DNA from: Candidatus Methanoperedentaceae archaeon GB37
Lineage (GTDB): Archaea > Halobacteriota > Methanosarcinia > Methanosarcinales > EX4572-44
Reading direction: 5' to 3'
DNA: 64,000 nt
Assembly: GCA_905171695.1 (NCBI GenBank)
Contig: LR991653.1
Location: forward strand, 896,258 to 960,257
Of this stretch, positions 52,693-60,887 are shown in pieces; position 1 is the stretch's first letter; every line of letters starts with the position of its first letter. The notes beneath the pieces were generated by a model. It searched no databases, was not told the origin of the DNA, and saw only the letters and a program-made list of their open reading frames with translations. Position numbers and translations under genes: made by a program.

Positions 52693-52848
52693 ATGAGTTT
52701 GAATTCGAAAGGACGAAAGAAACGGCTTGCTAAGGCTCATAATCAGAACCAGCGAGTTCCTTCATGGGTAATTGCCAAGACGAACCGTAAGGTGGTAAGC
52801 CACCCAAAACGCAGGCACTGGAGACGTAACAAGATTAAAGCTGGATGA
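52693..52848 (+). CDS. rpl39e: Ribosomal protein L39e
   Basis: 51 residues from the ATG at 52693 to TGA at 52846-52848: [18 protein letters not shown] at the start, the invariant [13 protein letters not shown], then [15 protein letters not shown]. It lines the exit tunnel of the large subunit. Sits between PDCD5 and L31e, as expected. Confidence 0.95.
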   Translation: MSLNSKGRKKRLAKAHNQNQRVPSWVIAKTNRKVVSHPKRRHWRRNKIKAG

Positions 52849-52868
52849 GAGGGTGGTGAGTAGAGAGA

Positions 52869-53129
52869 ATGACTGAAGTTGAACGGGTGTACACGATACC
52901 CCTCAGAGTTGTGAAGAGAACACCTCGCTGGAAGCGTGCAAAGAGGGCTGTTAGCGAGGTGCAGAGTTACCTTGAGCGGCACATGAAGGCAGAACGAGAA
53001 GATATAAAGATTGACAGTTCTGTGAACGAGTGGCTCTGGAGACGGGGAGCGTCAAAACCACCATCAAAGATACGGATTCGAGCCGTCAAGTTCGACGACG
53101 GAGTGGTTGAGACCGAACTTGCAAGATAA
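52869..53129 (+). CDS. rpl31e: Ribosomal protein L31e
   Basis: 86 residues: ERVYTIPLRVVKRTPRWKRA at the N-terminus, RAVSEVQSYLERHMKAE, and VNEWLWRRGASKPPSKIRIRA are diagnostic. Large-subunit protein near the tunnel exit. GTGGTGAG upstream of the ATG. Confidence 0.96.
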   Translation: MTEVERVYTIPLRVVKRTPRWKRAKRAVSEVQSYLERHMKAEREDIKIDSSVNEWLWRRGASKPPSKIRIRAVKFDDGVVETELAR

Positions 53130-53149
53130 TCGTTAAAGAGGTAGAGCAC

Positions 53150-53839
53150 GTGCAGATGAGTGAGTACCGCACTGAAGTGAGAGCGAGGGTGGATATCAAC
53201 GGAAGCCCTCTTATAGGCGTCTTTGCACGGTGCAACGACAACACCCTGATAGTGCCAGTCGGTGTCAGTGAAAGAAGTGTTGCGCGACTGGAAGAGCTTC
53301 TCGGGGTGGAAGTGATTCACTCGCTCGTTGGCGGGAGCAGTGTGGTGGGCTGCCTTCTGCAGATGAACAACAACGGGGCTCTCGCGAGCCATCAGATCTT
53401 CAGAGAAGAGCTTGCGCTCATTGAGAAACATGTCAAGAGGGCAACGCGTCTCATGGAGAGGATGACCGCTCTTGGCAACATCATCCTTGCAAACGATACC
53501 GCAGCGATAGTCCACCCAGAGATCTCAGATAGATCGATCAAGACGATAAGAGAGACGCTCAAAGTGGATGTTAGACGTGGGACGATAGCTGGAGTTGGCA
53601 CCGTTGGAATGGCTGGGGTTGCAACCGAGAAGGGGTTGCTTGTAAGCCCAGAGATCACCGATCACGAGATCGGTCTGCTTGAAGACCTCTTCAACCTACC
53701 TGTTGAACTTGGCACGATCAACTTCGGCTCGCCACTCGTCGGATCAGGGATACTTGCAAACTCGCACGGGTATGCAGTCGGGTCCGAGACGACTGGGCAC
53801 GAACTCGGTCGGGTTGAGGACGCACTCGGATACCTCTGA
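53150..53839 (+). CDS. eif6: Translation initiation factor aIF6
   Basis: 229 residues from the GTG at 53150 (ATG at 53156 also possible; GAGGTAG favours the GTG). Pentein fold repeats: LIGVFARCNDNTLIVPVGVS, VIHSLVGGSSVVGCLLQMNN, NIILANDTAAIVHPEIS, GTVGMAGVATEKGLLVSPEI, NFGSPLVGSGILANSHGY. It binds the large subunit and blocks joining with the small one, and is released with help from SBDS. Last gene of its operon; it converges on the M42 peptidase. Confidence 0.96.
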   Translation: MQMSEYRTEVRARVDINGSPLIGVFARCNDNTLIVPVGVSERSVARLEELLGVEVIHSLVGGSSVVGCLLQMNNNGALASHQIFREELALIEKHVKRATRLMERMTALGNIILANDTAAIVHPEISDRSIKTIRETLKVDVRRGTIAGVGTVGMAGVATEKGLLVSPEITDHEIGLLEDLFNLPVELGTINFGSPLVGSGILANSHGYAVGSETTGHELGRVEDALGYL

Positions 53840-53852
53840 CTTTAGAAGCATC

Positions 53853-54905
53853 TCAGAAGTATCTCCTCATTCGTACTGCAGCCTCTGTGATCAGATCCAC
53901 GCTTGCTCTCAGATCTTCCATGCTCATCGTCTCGACCGGTGAGTGGATGTATCTGACCGGTATGCTCACAACGCCTGTAGGGATGCCTCCCCTTGCAAGG
54001 TGTATCGCGGTTCCATCCGTGGTTCCACCATCTCCGACATCGAGTTGGTAGGGTATATTCTTATCTTTTGCAGTCTCTTCGAGCCATCGGAGGACGGTTG
54101 GGTGTGTGATGATCCCTCTTCCTGCTGAGTCAACTATCGTGATCACAGTCCCCTTCCTAGCCTCAAGTGCCGAGTCCTTCTTCTCAACTCCAGGGTGATC
54201 GCCAGGGATTGTCACATCGGTTGCGATCGCAACATCTGGATTGAGTGAGAACGCACTCGTCTTTGCTCCCTTCAATCCCACTTCCTCCTGAACTGTTCCA
54301 ACTCCGTAGACTGTGAGATCTGTATCGAGTTCACATATTCGTTTCATCGCAAGAATCATCACGCAGACACCAGCACGATTATCAAAAGCCTTTCCTGTGA
54401 CAAAACTGCCAGCCATCGTCTTAAATTCACGATCAAGTGTGATCGGTACCCCCGGTTTTACTCCGAGAGCCTCAGCTTCCTCTCTGCTTCTAGCTCCTAT
54501 ATCGATGAACATATCTTCTGCCTTCAAGACGTTCTTCTTCTCTTCATCCTTCATCAGATGTGGCGGTTTTGCCCCAACAACACCATAAACCTCGCCATAG
54601 GGTGTGTGAAGTATCACACGCTGGCTATGTATTGCCTGGTCGAACCATCCCCCAATCCTTACAAAACGGATAAACCCGTTCTCATCAACGTACTTGCACA
54701 TGAAACCTATCTCGTCCATATGCGCTGCGATCATGAGAGAGGGCTTCTCTCCCTTCCTCGTTGCAATCATATTTCCCATCGTATCCACTTCGATCCCGTC
54801 CACAGACGACTCAAGCTCTTCCTCTATAACGTCCCTTATGCTGCCTTCAAAGCCAGAGAGTCCATGTGCATTGGACAACCGTTCCAACAGTTCAAGCTCT
54901 TCCAT
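53853..54905 (-). CDS. M42-family dinuclear metallo-aminopeptidase
   Basis: 350 residues from the ATG at 54905 (a GTG at 54914 adds three). Metal ligands: IAAHMDEIGFMCKYV (His-x-Asp), GKAFDNRAGVCVMI (Asp), TVQEEVGLKGAKTSA (catalytic Glu-Glu), IATDVTIPGD (Asp) and HSPVETMSMEDL (His near C-term). M42 enzymes form tetrahedral (TET) cytosolic peptidases acting on peptides released by the proteasome. Complete length. An insertion element lies upstream at 54972. Confidence 0.93.
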   Translation of the reverse strand: MEELELLERLSNAHGLSGFEGSIRDVIEEELESSVDGIEVDTMGNMIATRKGEKPSLMIAAHMDEIGFMCKYVDENGFIRFVRIGGWFDQAIHSQRVILHTPYGEVYGVVGAKPPHLMKDEEKKNVLKAEDMFIDIGARSREEAEALGVKPGVPITLDREFKTMAGSFVTGKAFDNRAGVCVMILAMKRICELDTDLTVYGVGTVQEEVGLKGAKTSAFSLNPDVAIATDVTIPGDHPGVEKKDSALEARKGTVITIVDSAGRGIITHPTVLRWLEETAKDKNIPYQLDVGDGGTTDGTAIHLARGGIPTGVVSIPVRYIHSPVETMSMEDLRASVDLITEAAVRMRRYF

Positions 54906-54971
54906 ACCAATCACGATCTACCCCATACACCTCAAATGCCTTAAACACTGCCCTCCGAAGGTCTGGGACCC

Positions 54972-55676
54972 GTCCACATGAAATTATAAATACGGGAAAC
55001 CATCTCTTATTTATGCTGAAGGTAAGGGAGATTGTCGAAGAGTTGAAGGTGTTTGAGAGGAATAAGGTGCCTTTTGAGGTCAAGGTTCTCGGTATTGCGA
55101 CCTATATTCAGACGTTTTCTGTGAGAAGGATTGTCAGAATTCTCTCTCTGGCTTCATCCGGTCCATATAGACCTCTGTTTGGAACAGGGAATGTTTAAAG
55201 AGAGATTGCCTGTTCTATCGGAGAAGACGAGAAGATACTCGATAGCATTACATTAGACGAAACAGTTGTTAAAACAAGATAAAAAGGCGTACTATGTCTA
55301 TTCTGCGGTAGATGTGGAAAGGAATGAGTTAATCCTGATGAGAATTTATACAAACAGAAATTGTCTTGCTACAAGGTCCTTCAGAGAAGTGCTAAGAGTT
55401 CTGCGAGAAGAAGACCAGAATTCATCATCGATAAAGCCCCTTGGCTTATAGATGCACTGAAAAACATAGATCTGGAATTTGAGCGATCAGTCCTTTCGGA
55501 GCATGAAATCCACCCAAAAGATTTCATGCAAGACTAAAACAGAGAATAAAGATATTCTTATGCTCAATTAACTCCTTTAGTCCTGTTAAAAACTGGAATT
55601 TGTTCTGTAAGCTCTTCATGCTTTATTATAATCGGCTAAGGTGGTGTTTATGTTAAGTGGACACTTAAGTGGACAC
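54972..55676 (+). mobile_element. IS6-like insertion element, decayed, plus orientation
   Basis: About 700 bases between GTCCACATGAAATTATAAAT (54972) and a doubled right end (TTAAGTGGACACTTAAGTGGACACC, to 55676). Transposase pieces: MLKVREIVEELKVFERNK and VPFEVKVLGIATYIQTFSV up front, ITLDETVVK, KKAYYVYSAVDVERNELILM, RSFREVLRVLREE, IDALKNIDLEFERSVLSE; stops and frameshifts separate them. The best-preserved copy in this window, yet inactive. The palindrome CATGAAATC...GATTTCATG (about 55502-55530) is shared with the other copies. Confidence 0.75.
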
Positions 55677-55751
55677 CTTCGAATGTTAAAGGTAAAGCTA
55701 TAAGTATCATTGTTTTCTATTACATTTTATCTGAAAGCGGGGTACCTGAAG

Positions 55752-57359
55752 ATGGCTGAGAAACTTGTTGAGATCAAGAATGTATCGGTTGAGATTGATG
55801 GCAACGAGCTCTTGAAGAAGATCGATCTTGTTATAATGGAGGGTGAGCAGGTCGGAATCATTGGCAAGAGTGGTTCCGGGAAGAGCGTGCTCCTGAGCGT
55901 CCTGCGTGGGCACGAAGAGTATAAGCCCACTGCTGGAGAGGTGATCTATCATGTTGCTATCTGTGAATCATGTGAACGGGTTGAATCACCGAGCATGGCA
56001 GGAGAGACGTGCGCCTGTGGCGGCAGCCTTGTTAAGAGAGAGATTGACTTCTGGGCAGATGAGAATGAGCACGACCGCAACCTGATAAAAAAGCGTGTCG
56101 CAATCATGCTCCAGCGAACGTTCAACCTGTATGGCTCTGAGACCGTGCTCGAGAACGTGATGAAACCCCTGCTTGCAAGTGGGTACAGCTCGAAGAATGC
56201 CATCAACAGGGCGGTTGAACTGCTCGACTCCGTGAATATGCTACACCGCCCACTCTATCTTGCAAACGACCTGAGTGGAGGTGAGAAACAGCGTGTTGTT
56301 CTGGCACGCCAGCTTGCAATGGATCCCATACTATTCCTTGCAGATGAGCCCACAGGCACCCTTGATTCAAAGACTGCAACACAGGTCGAGTCCACAATAC
56401 AGAAGAATATCAGGGACGCCAACAAGAGCATGTTACTCACCTCTCACTGGCATGAGACGATCGAACGACTCTCTGAGAGGGTGATACTCCTCGATCATGG
56501 AGAGATTACAGCCGAGGGCAAGCCCAAGGATGTCATCAAAGAGTACCTTGAAAAGAGGGGTGAGGTTGAAGAGCGCAAAGAGAGAGAGCTTGGAGCACCG
56601 ATCTTGATATGTCGCAACGTCAAGAAGCACTTCTATTCGATCGGGCGTGGAATAGTGAAAGCAGTCGATGGTGTCGATCTCACGATCTATGAGAACGAGA
56701 TCTTTGGCATCGTTGGCATGAGCGGTGCCGGTAAGACCACGCTCAGCAAGATACTTGCTGGACTCACACCCGGGTATTCCAGCTACAAAGGCGTCTGCCA
56801 GATACGTGTTGGAGAGGACGAGTGGGTGAATATGGCTGTAGCAAGCCCGGCACGTGGACGTGCAAAAGAGCACATGGCAATTCTTCACCAGGAGTACAGT
56901 CTCTTCCCGTACAAGAGCGTGCGCGATAATCTGACAGGTGCTGTGCCAGAGCTCCCTGACGAACTTGCCAAGATCGCTGCCGTGCAGATGATGGAGGCTG
57001 TCGGCTTCGAGCCTGATGAGATCGAAGACGTACTCGATCGAATGCCAGGGGATCTGAGTGAAGGGGAGCGACAGCGGGTGATCTTTGCTCACACGCTGAT
57101 AAGAGAGCCACGGATACTGATACTCGACGAGCCGACCGGCACGATGGACCCGATCACACGTGTAACGGTTGCAAATACTGTGAAACGGGTGAGAGACGAG
57201 CTTGACACAACGGTGATCGTGATCTCGCACGATGTTGACTTTGTGAAGGCTGTCTGTGATCGTGCAGCCTTCATGACGGCAGGGAAGATAGAGAAGGTCG
57301 GTGCGCCCGATGAGGTGATCCGTGCCCTGTATGCAAAAGAGGGACTGGAAGGTGTATAG
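55752..57359 (+). CDS. atwA: Methyl-coenzyme M reductase activation component A2
   Basis: 535 residues from the ATG at 55752, with the upstream open frame ignored. Two ABC ATPase domains. First: [14 protein letters not shown], an unusual insertion with [10 protein letters not shown] and CACGGSLVK (four Cys, likely metal-binding), [28 protein letters not shown]. Second: [44 protein letters not shown]. Soluble, no membrane part. Component A2 supplies ATP-dependent reduction of the Ni site of methyl- or alkyl-CoM reductase, which indicates methane or alkane metabolism. Stop is TAG. The V4R gene follows 13 bases later. Confidence 0.92.
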   Translation: MAEKLVEIKNVSVEIDGNELLKKIDLVIMEGEQVGIIGKSGSGKSVLLSVLRGHEEYKPTAGEVIYHVAICESCERVESPSMAGETCACGGSLVKREIDFWADENEHDRNLIKKRVAIMLQRTFNLYGSETVLENVMKPLLASGYSSKNAINRAVELLDSVNMLHRPLYLANDLSGGEKQRVVLARQLAMDPILFLADEPTGTLDSKTATQVESTIQKNIRDANKSMLLTSHWHETIERLSERVILLDHGEITAEGKPKDVIKEYLEKRGEVEERKERELGAPILICRNVKKHFYSIGRGIVKAVDGVDLTIYENEIFGIVGMSGAGKTTLSKILAGLTPGYSSYKGVCQIRVGEDEWVNMAVASPARGRAKEHMAILHQEYSLFPYKSVRDNLTGAVPELPDELAKIAAVQMMEAVGFEPDEIEDVLDRMPGDLSEGERQRVIFAHTLIREPRILILDEPTGTMDPITRVTVANTVKRVRDELDTTVIVISHDVDFVKAVCDRAAFMTAGKIEKVGAPDEVIRALYAKEGLEGV

Positions 57360-57372
57360 GAGGGAGAAGAAT

Positions 57373-57870
57373 ATGGGTGATGATGAGATAATGGAAGATG
57401 AACGATACTCTCGCACGGGAGAGGCATACATCGTAAGACGACTCGCAAGGGAGATGACTAACGAGCTTGGAGAAGAGAAGACACTGGAGATCATGTACAA
57501 CGCGGGGAGGAGTCTTGGAGAGGACTTTGCAGCAAAGAAGGGTGGTGTGTACGACCCAGAAGAGGCACTTGAGATTCTGAGGGGGCACACCATCCGCAGC
57601 GACTCCTACGCCATTAACGTGGTCGATGTATACCTTGGAAAAGATGAGGATTATGTTGCGATCATCAAGATCGAGAACTGTGTGATCCAGCGAATTGTAG
57701 GTCAGGAGTTCAAGAAACGACCCCCTCTCTGCAGATTCTCAAGGGGGTATATAGAGGGTGCACTCAGCAGACTCACAGGACTTGATGTGAAAGAGAGAGT
57801 CTTCAAATCTGAAGACGAGCCTTTTCCAACGTGTCACGGGCGCATAACATTCTCCAAGAACTCGGGGTAA
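57373..57870 (+). CDS. V4R-domain-like small protein
   Basis: 165 residues from the ATG at 57373 (GGAGGGAGAAG upstream). The C-terminal half (GYIEGALSRLTGLDVKERVF, EPFPTCHGRITF) fits the V4R fold, and LCRFSRGYIEG has the usual Cys. The N-terminal half, TGEAYIVRRLAREMTNELGE and YNAGRSLGEDFAAKKGG, is helical as in that family. Often met in methanogens next to cofactor or reductase genes; ligand unknown. Between atwA and a PAC2 gene, same strand. Confidence 0.7.
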   Translation: MGDDEIMEDERYSRTGEAYIVRRLAREMTNELGEEKTLEIMYNAGRSLGEDFAAKKGGVYDPEEALEILRGHTIRSDSYAINVVDVYLGKDEDYVAIIKIENCVIQRIVGQEFKKRPPLCRFSRGYIEGALSRLTGLDVKERVFKSEDEPFPTCHGRITFSKNSG

Positions 57871-57879
57871 TAGATCAAG

Positions 57880-58638
57880 ATGAAGGATCTACTCGACGAG
57901 ATACGGATAACCTATGAGAAAGAGCCAGAACTCTCAGAGCCCACGCTCCTCGTTGGGTTGAGCGGCGTTGGAAACGTCGGGTTGATAGCGGCACACCACC
58001 TGATAAGAAACATAGGTGCTGAGAGGTTTGGAGACGTCTACTCGCCCTTCTTCATCCATCCCCTCGCACCCGTGCCAGCCATCATGAGCGTTGACGGTGT
58101 CGTTGAACCGATGAAGGACGAACTCTACTATAGCGAGGAAGAGAACCTTATAATATTGATCGGTTACTACCAGGGCAGCACACCAGAGAGCTACTACAGA
58201 CTTGTGGAAGAGATAGGTAAGATGTGCCAGAAGTTCAAGGTCAAACTGATACTTACACTCGGCGGATACGGCATCGGTACACGTGGCACTCCAACTGTGT
58301 ACAGTGTTGTATCAAGAAGTGAGCTGATCGAAACGATAGCAGCCCACGACGTCATCTTTCAATCAGGATTGAACGGTCCAATTGCAGGAATGTCGGGACT
58401 TCTCATAAAACTTGCAGCCGATACGGATATTGACGGAATCTTCCTTGCAGCAACTACTGAGGGCAGCTACCCTGACCCACGAGCCGCAAAAGAGGTGATG
58501 CTCCGAGCAGCCTCGATACTCAACATCAAGATCAATACAGACGAGATCGATGGCGAGATAAAGATGATTGAAGAGGCTTTCCAGCCGCAGGCAGAAGAGC
58601 GACCACAAGGAAGAGACTACCTGAGCTACATAAACTGA
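57880..58638 (+). CDS. PAC2 family protein (proteasome assembly chaperone-like)
   Basis: 252 residues: LLVGLSGVGNVGLIAAHHLI, PVPAIMSVDGVVEPMKDELYY, IILIGYYQGSTPESYYRL, LTLGGYGIGTRGTPTVYSV, LNGPIAGMSGLLIKLAAD and GSYPDPRAAKEVML are the family sequence. Archaeal PAC2 proteins share the fold of eukaryotic 20S assembly chaperones. 10 bases after the V4R gene, so likely cotranscribed with atwA. The ATG fits. Confidence 0.85.
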   Translation: MKDLLDEIRITYEKEPELSEPTLLVGLSGVGNVGLIAAHHLIRNIGAERFGDVYSPFFIHPLAPVPAIMSVDGVVEPMKDELYYSEEENLIILIGYYQGSTPESYYRLVEEIGKMCQKFKVKLILTLGGYGIGTRGTPTVYSVVSRSELIETIAAHDVIFQSGLNGPIAGMSGLLIKLAADTDIDGIFLAATTEGSYPDPRAAKEVMLRAASILNIKINTDEIDGEIKMIEEAFQPQAEERPQGRDYLSYIN

Positions 58639-58834
58639 ATCCAAAAAAGCAGGCATGCCATTAACTTTATTAGTGAGATGCACCTTATAGTGTATGATGT
58701 ATTTCAGCAAAGGGGGATCAAAAACTCCTATTGTGTGATCGCTCTCCCTGTCTCGCAGCAGATCTAATGACAGTGTATGGCGGGATGGTGAGCGATTCTA
58801 TTGAAATGCATAAAATTTAGAAGGAAATTGGAAT

Positions 58835-59011
58835 ATGGAAGATAGAACCTTAGTTTGTAAAGACTGTGGTGAAGAGTTTGTCTTCACTGCTGGTGAGCAA
58901 GAATTTTTTGAAGAGAAAGGATTCGATGATCCACAACGCTGCAAAGCCTGCAGGGATAGGAGAAAATCGGAGCGAAGAGGGCGAGGAGGATTCAGCAGCA
59001 GACGCTATTAA
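58835..59011 (+). CDS. Small zinc-ribbon protein (zf-trcl type)
   Basis: 58 residues; ATG at 58835, TAA at 59009-59011. CKDCGEEFVFTAGEQEFF, then GFDDPQRCKACRDRRKSER: the C2C2 probable zinc-binding domain, with a Arg/Gly-rich tail (RGRGGFSSRRY) that could touch RNA. AGAAGG about 14 bases upstream. Often seen as a cold- or stress-associated small protein. It stands alone. Confidence 0.85.
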   Translation: MEDRTLVCKDCGEEFVFTAGEQEFFEEKGFDDPQRCKACRDRRKSERRGRGGFSSRRY

Positions 59012-59073
59012 AACTGAAGTTATAGTGGGTTTCATATATAGAAACGTTTATACTTTTCTGTACGTATACAAAA

Positions 59074-59118
59074 TAAAAAAATAATATTTTTTATAATATT
59101 TTCTATTTTACATTTTTT
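59074..59118 (+). terminator. T-rich transcription stop region after the zinc-ribbon gene
   Basis: Several T-tracts in series (ATATTTTTTATAATATTTTC, then TTTTACATTTTTT) follow the zinc-ribbon gene by about 65 bases, as in archaeal oligo-T terminators. No strong stem is needed or seen. Confidence 0.4.
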
Positions 59119-59180
59119 AAAAGTCACTGCATGCCCAGCAACACCTACTTAAAGGTAGATTGATTAATTTACGATCAGTC

Positions 59181-59324
59181 ATGCAGATGATTAATGGGAT
59201 CTGCAACATCTGCGGCAGGGCTGGAGTGCTTCACACCTGTCCTCTATGCGGAAGGATGGTCTGTGACAGGTGTCTTCTGCGAGGAGTGTGCGTTGAATGC
59301 AGCAGAGGCAGAATGATAAGATAA
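59181..59324 (+). CDS. 47-residue double zinc-knuckle protein
   Basis: ATG at 59181, TAA at 59322-59324. CNICGRAGVLHTCPLCGRMV, then CDRCLLRGVCVECSRG: eight Cys in four CxxC-like pairs plus one His within 47 residues, a B-box/treble-clef-like pattern. Likely a zinc-binding small protein; partner unknown. It lies just left of the second cassette array (first cassette base 59357). Confidence 0.6.
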   Translation: MQMINGICNICGRAGVLHTCPLCGRMVCDRCLLRGVCVECSRGRMIR

Positions 59325-59452
59325 ACCATAAGATAAACCATACCTATCATCGGTTCGTTATATGACATTCCGCCCCTTCGCATCATAACATTTTTATACT
59401 ACAATTTCTTTAATGTAAGATAAGTAAGAATAATCTTTCAAACTGGTGGACA

Positions 59453-59713
59453 ATGAAAGGCAGATGCACAAAAATGAGAATCGTATATGGCGTTGTTACG
59501 GTGAGCGATAAAGGTCAGATTGCCATTCCTGTAGATCTAAGGAAAGATTTGGGAATAAATCAAGGAGATAAACTATTTGTCGTCAAGAGAAAGGATGACG
59601 CAGGATTTGCATTAATAAAACTTGAAAAAATCGATGAGTTGATGTACAAACTCCAAGAAGATGAAGAATTTTTTCAAAAAATGAAAGGAGGTGATAATAA
59701 TGCCGACCTGTAA
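59453..59713 (+). CDS. AbrB/SpoVT-type DNA-binding protein
   Basis: 86 residues. GVVTVSDKGQIAIPVDLRKDLGINQGDKLFV (read in two parts: VTVSDKGQIAIP and DLRKDLGINQGDKL) is the swapped-hairpin AbrB domain, and the tail is a short acidic helix. It is likely the local repressor of the cassette genes or an antitoxin, though no toxin is adjacent. ATG start with GGTGG upstream; it overlaps the next small gene by 14 bases. Confidence 0.85.
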   Translation: MKGRCTKMRIVYGVVTVSDKGQIAIPVDLRKDLGINQGDKLFVVKRKDDAGFALIKLEKIDELMYKLQEDEEFFQKMKGGDNNADL

Positions 59714-59828
59714 GGACTGCAAGTTTTATGAGCCGATAGATGAGACAAAGGGCAACTGCTTTGGGCATGAAGTGCTTGCGGACATGGATGTAGAAAAATG
59801 TCCGCAAAAGGCATTTCAGCCAAAGTAG
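59700..59828 (+). CDS. 42-residue Cys-rich peptide
   Basis: ATG at 59700 with a very strong GGAGGTGAT just upstream; TAG at 59826-59828. MPTCKDCKFYEPIDETKG, then NCFGHEV and KCPQKAFQPK: four Cys (CxxC, C, C) resembling the small iron-sulfur subunits that accompany some glycyl-radical decarboxylases and benzylsuccinate-type synthases. No such large subunit is nearby. It sits in cassette A upstream of a radical SAM gene. Confidence 0.75.
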   Translation: MPTCKDCKFYEPIDETKGNCFGHEVLADMDVEKCPQKAFQPK

Positions 59829-59888
59829 GGAGCGAGATATGGGACTTTTGTCCCATTTTTATTAAAAATGAAAAATGGAGGTTAAAAG

Positions 59889-60404
59889 ATGGCAACAATA
59901 AAAGATATACTCAAATCAAAGAAAAAGCCAAAGGAAATTGTTGAACTTTTGGCTGAAAAATTAAAAAGTGATAAGAAAGCGATTGATGAACTTATTCAAT
60001 GTTTTGAAAATGGTACTACTGCTGAAAAAGGTAACTGCATGGAAGCGATAGAATATGTTACCAAAGAAAGTCCAGAATTTGCCGAAGATTGCCTTGATTT
60101 CGTTATCGAGCATATCAATGATAAAGCTCCGAGGGTGAAATGGGAAACTTGCAGGGTAATAGGCAATGTTGCCCAAAAATTTCCAGATAAAGTTAAAAAA
60201 GCCATCCCAAAGCTCTTGGAAAACACAAAAGATAAAGGAACAGTTGTAAGATGGAGTGCCGCTTTTGCTTTGACCGAGATTGCAAAAAGTAACCCGGAAA
60301 TGCAAGAAGAACTTGTTCCTGAATTTAAGAAAATACTGGAAAGGGAAAATAACAAGGGAGTGAAAAATATTTACATGAAATATCTTAAAGGTGCAGGACT
60401 ATGA
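59889..60404 (+). CDS. HEAT-repeat protein 1
   Basis: 171 residues of helical repeats: VKWETCRVIGNVAQKFPDKV and VVRWSAAFALTEIAKSNPEM are typical HEAT helices; the N-terminus (IKDILKSKKKPKEIVELLAE) starts a first repeat. No signal or TM. GAGGT precedes the ATG; the stop overlaps the second HEAT gene by four bases (ATGA). Scaffold or nucleic-acid-binding role possible. Confidence 0.8.
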   Translation: MATIKDILKSKKKPKEIVELLAEKLKSDKKAIDELIQCFENGTTAEKGNCMEAIEYVTKESPEFAEDCLDFVIEHINDKAPRVKWETCRVIGNVAQKFPDKVKKAIPKLLENTKDKGTVVRWSAAFALTEIAKSNPEMQEELVPEFKKILERENNKGVKNIYMKYLKGAGL

Positions 60405-60886
60405 TAGATGATGTTAGGGATATAATTGAAAGAGGAATCCATTCTTTGCATGATGCTCTTCCTGAAATAAGGAAACTTGCATCCAGTGATGATTGGAGAA
60501 AACGGGAAGATGCAGCTACTGCACTGGTAGAGATCAGCAAAAAGAGGGAAGATGAAGTTGTAAGTGAGATGACAATATGGTCAGATGAGAAGGACCCCAA
60601 TATTCGTAGAGTCTCAAGTGAAGGATTGAGAGGCGTAGCGAGAAGGAATCCAGAGAAGATTTTACCAGTAATTGAAAAACTGAAAACTGACGATAGCCTT
60701 TATGTCAGAAAGTCCGTTGCTGCTCTTCTTAGGGCGATAAGCAAGAAAAATCCTGAATTTGTGGTGGATTTATGCAGAAAATGGGCAAAGCTGGAAAATA
60801 AAAATACTAACTGGATAATGAGACAGGGCATAAAGAAACTGCCAGAGGAGCAACAGGAAGAATTAAAATCTTTATTAGGTGAATAA
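60401..60886 (+). CDS. HEAT-repeat protein 2 (DNA alkylation-repair-like)
   Basis: 161 residues: WRKREDAATALVEISKKRED, PNIRRVSSEGLRGVARRNPE, YVRKSVAALLRAISKKNPEF and WIMRQGIKKLPEE are consecutive HEAT repeats of the sort found in AlkD-like DNA glycosylases, though the catalytic residues cannot be assigned. It is coupled to HEAT protein 1 at its start, and the radical SAM gene begins one base after its stop, so three genes form one operon. Confidence 0.78.
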   Translation: MIDDVRDIIERGIHSLHDALPEIRKLASSDDWRKREDAATALVEISKKREDEVVSEMTIWSDEKDPNIRRVSSEGLRGVARRNPEKILPVIEKLKTDDSLYVRKSVAALLRAISKKNPEFVVDLCRKWAKLENKNTNWIMRQGIKKLPEEQQEELKSLLGE

Positions 60887-60887
60887 A

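Noticed and set aside
56433-57593. Minus-strand open frame of 386 codons
   Set aside because: Antisense shadow of atwA and the V4R gene; no motif.
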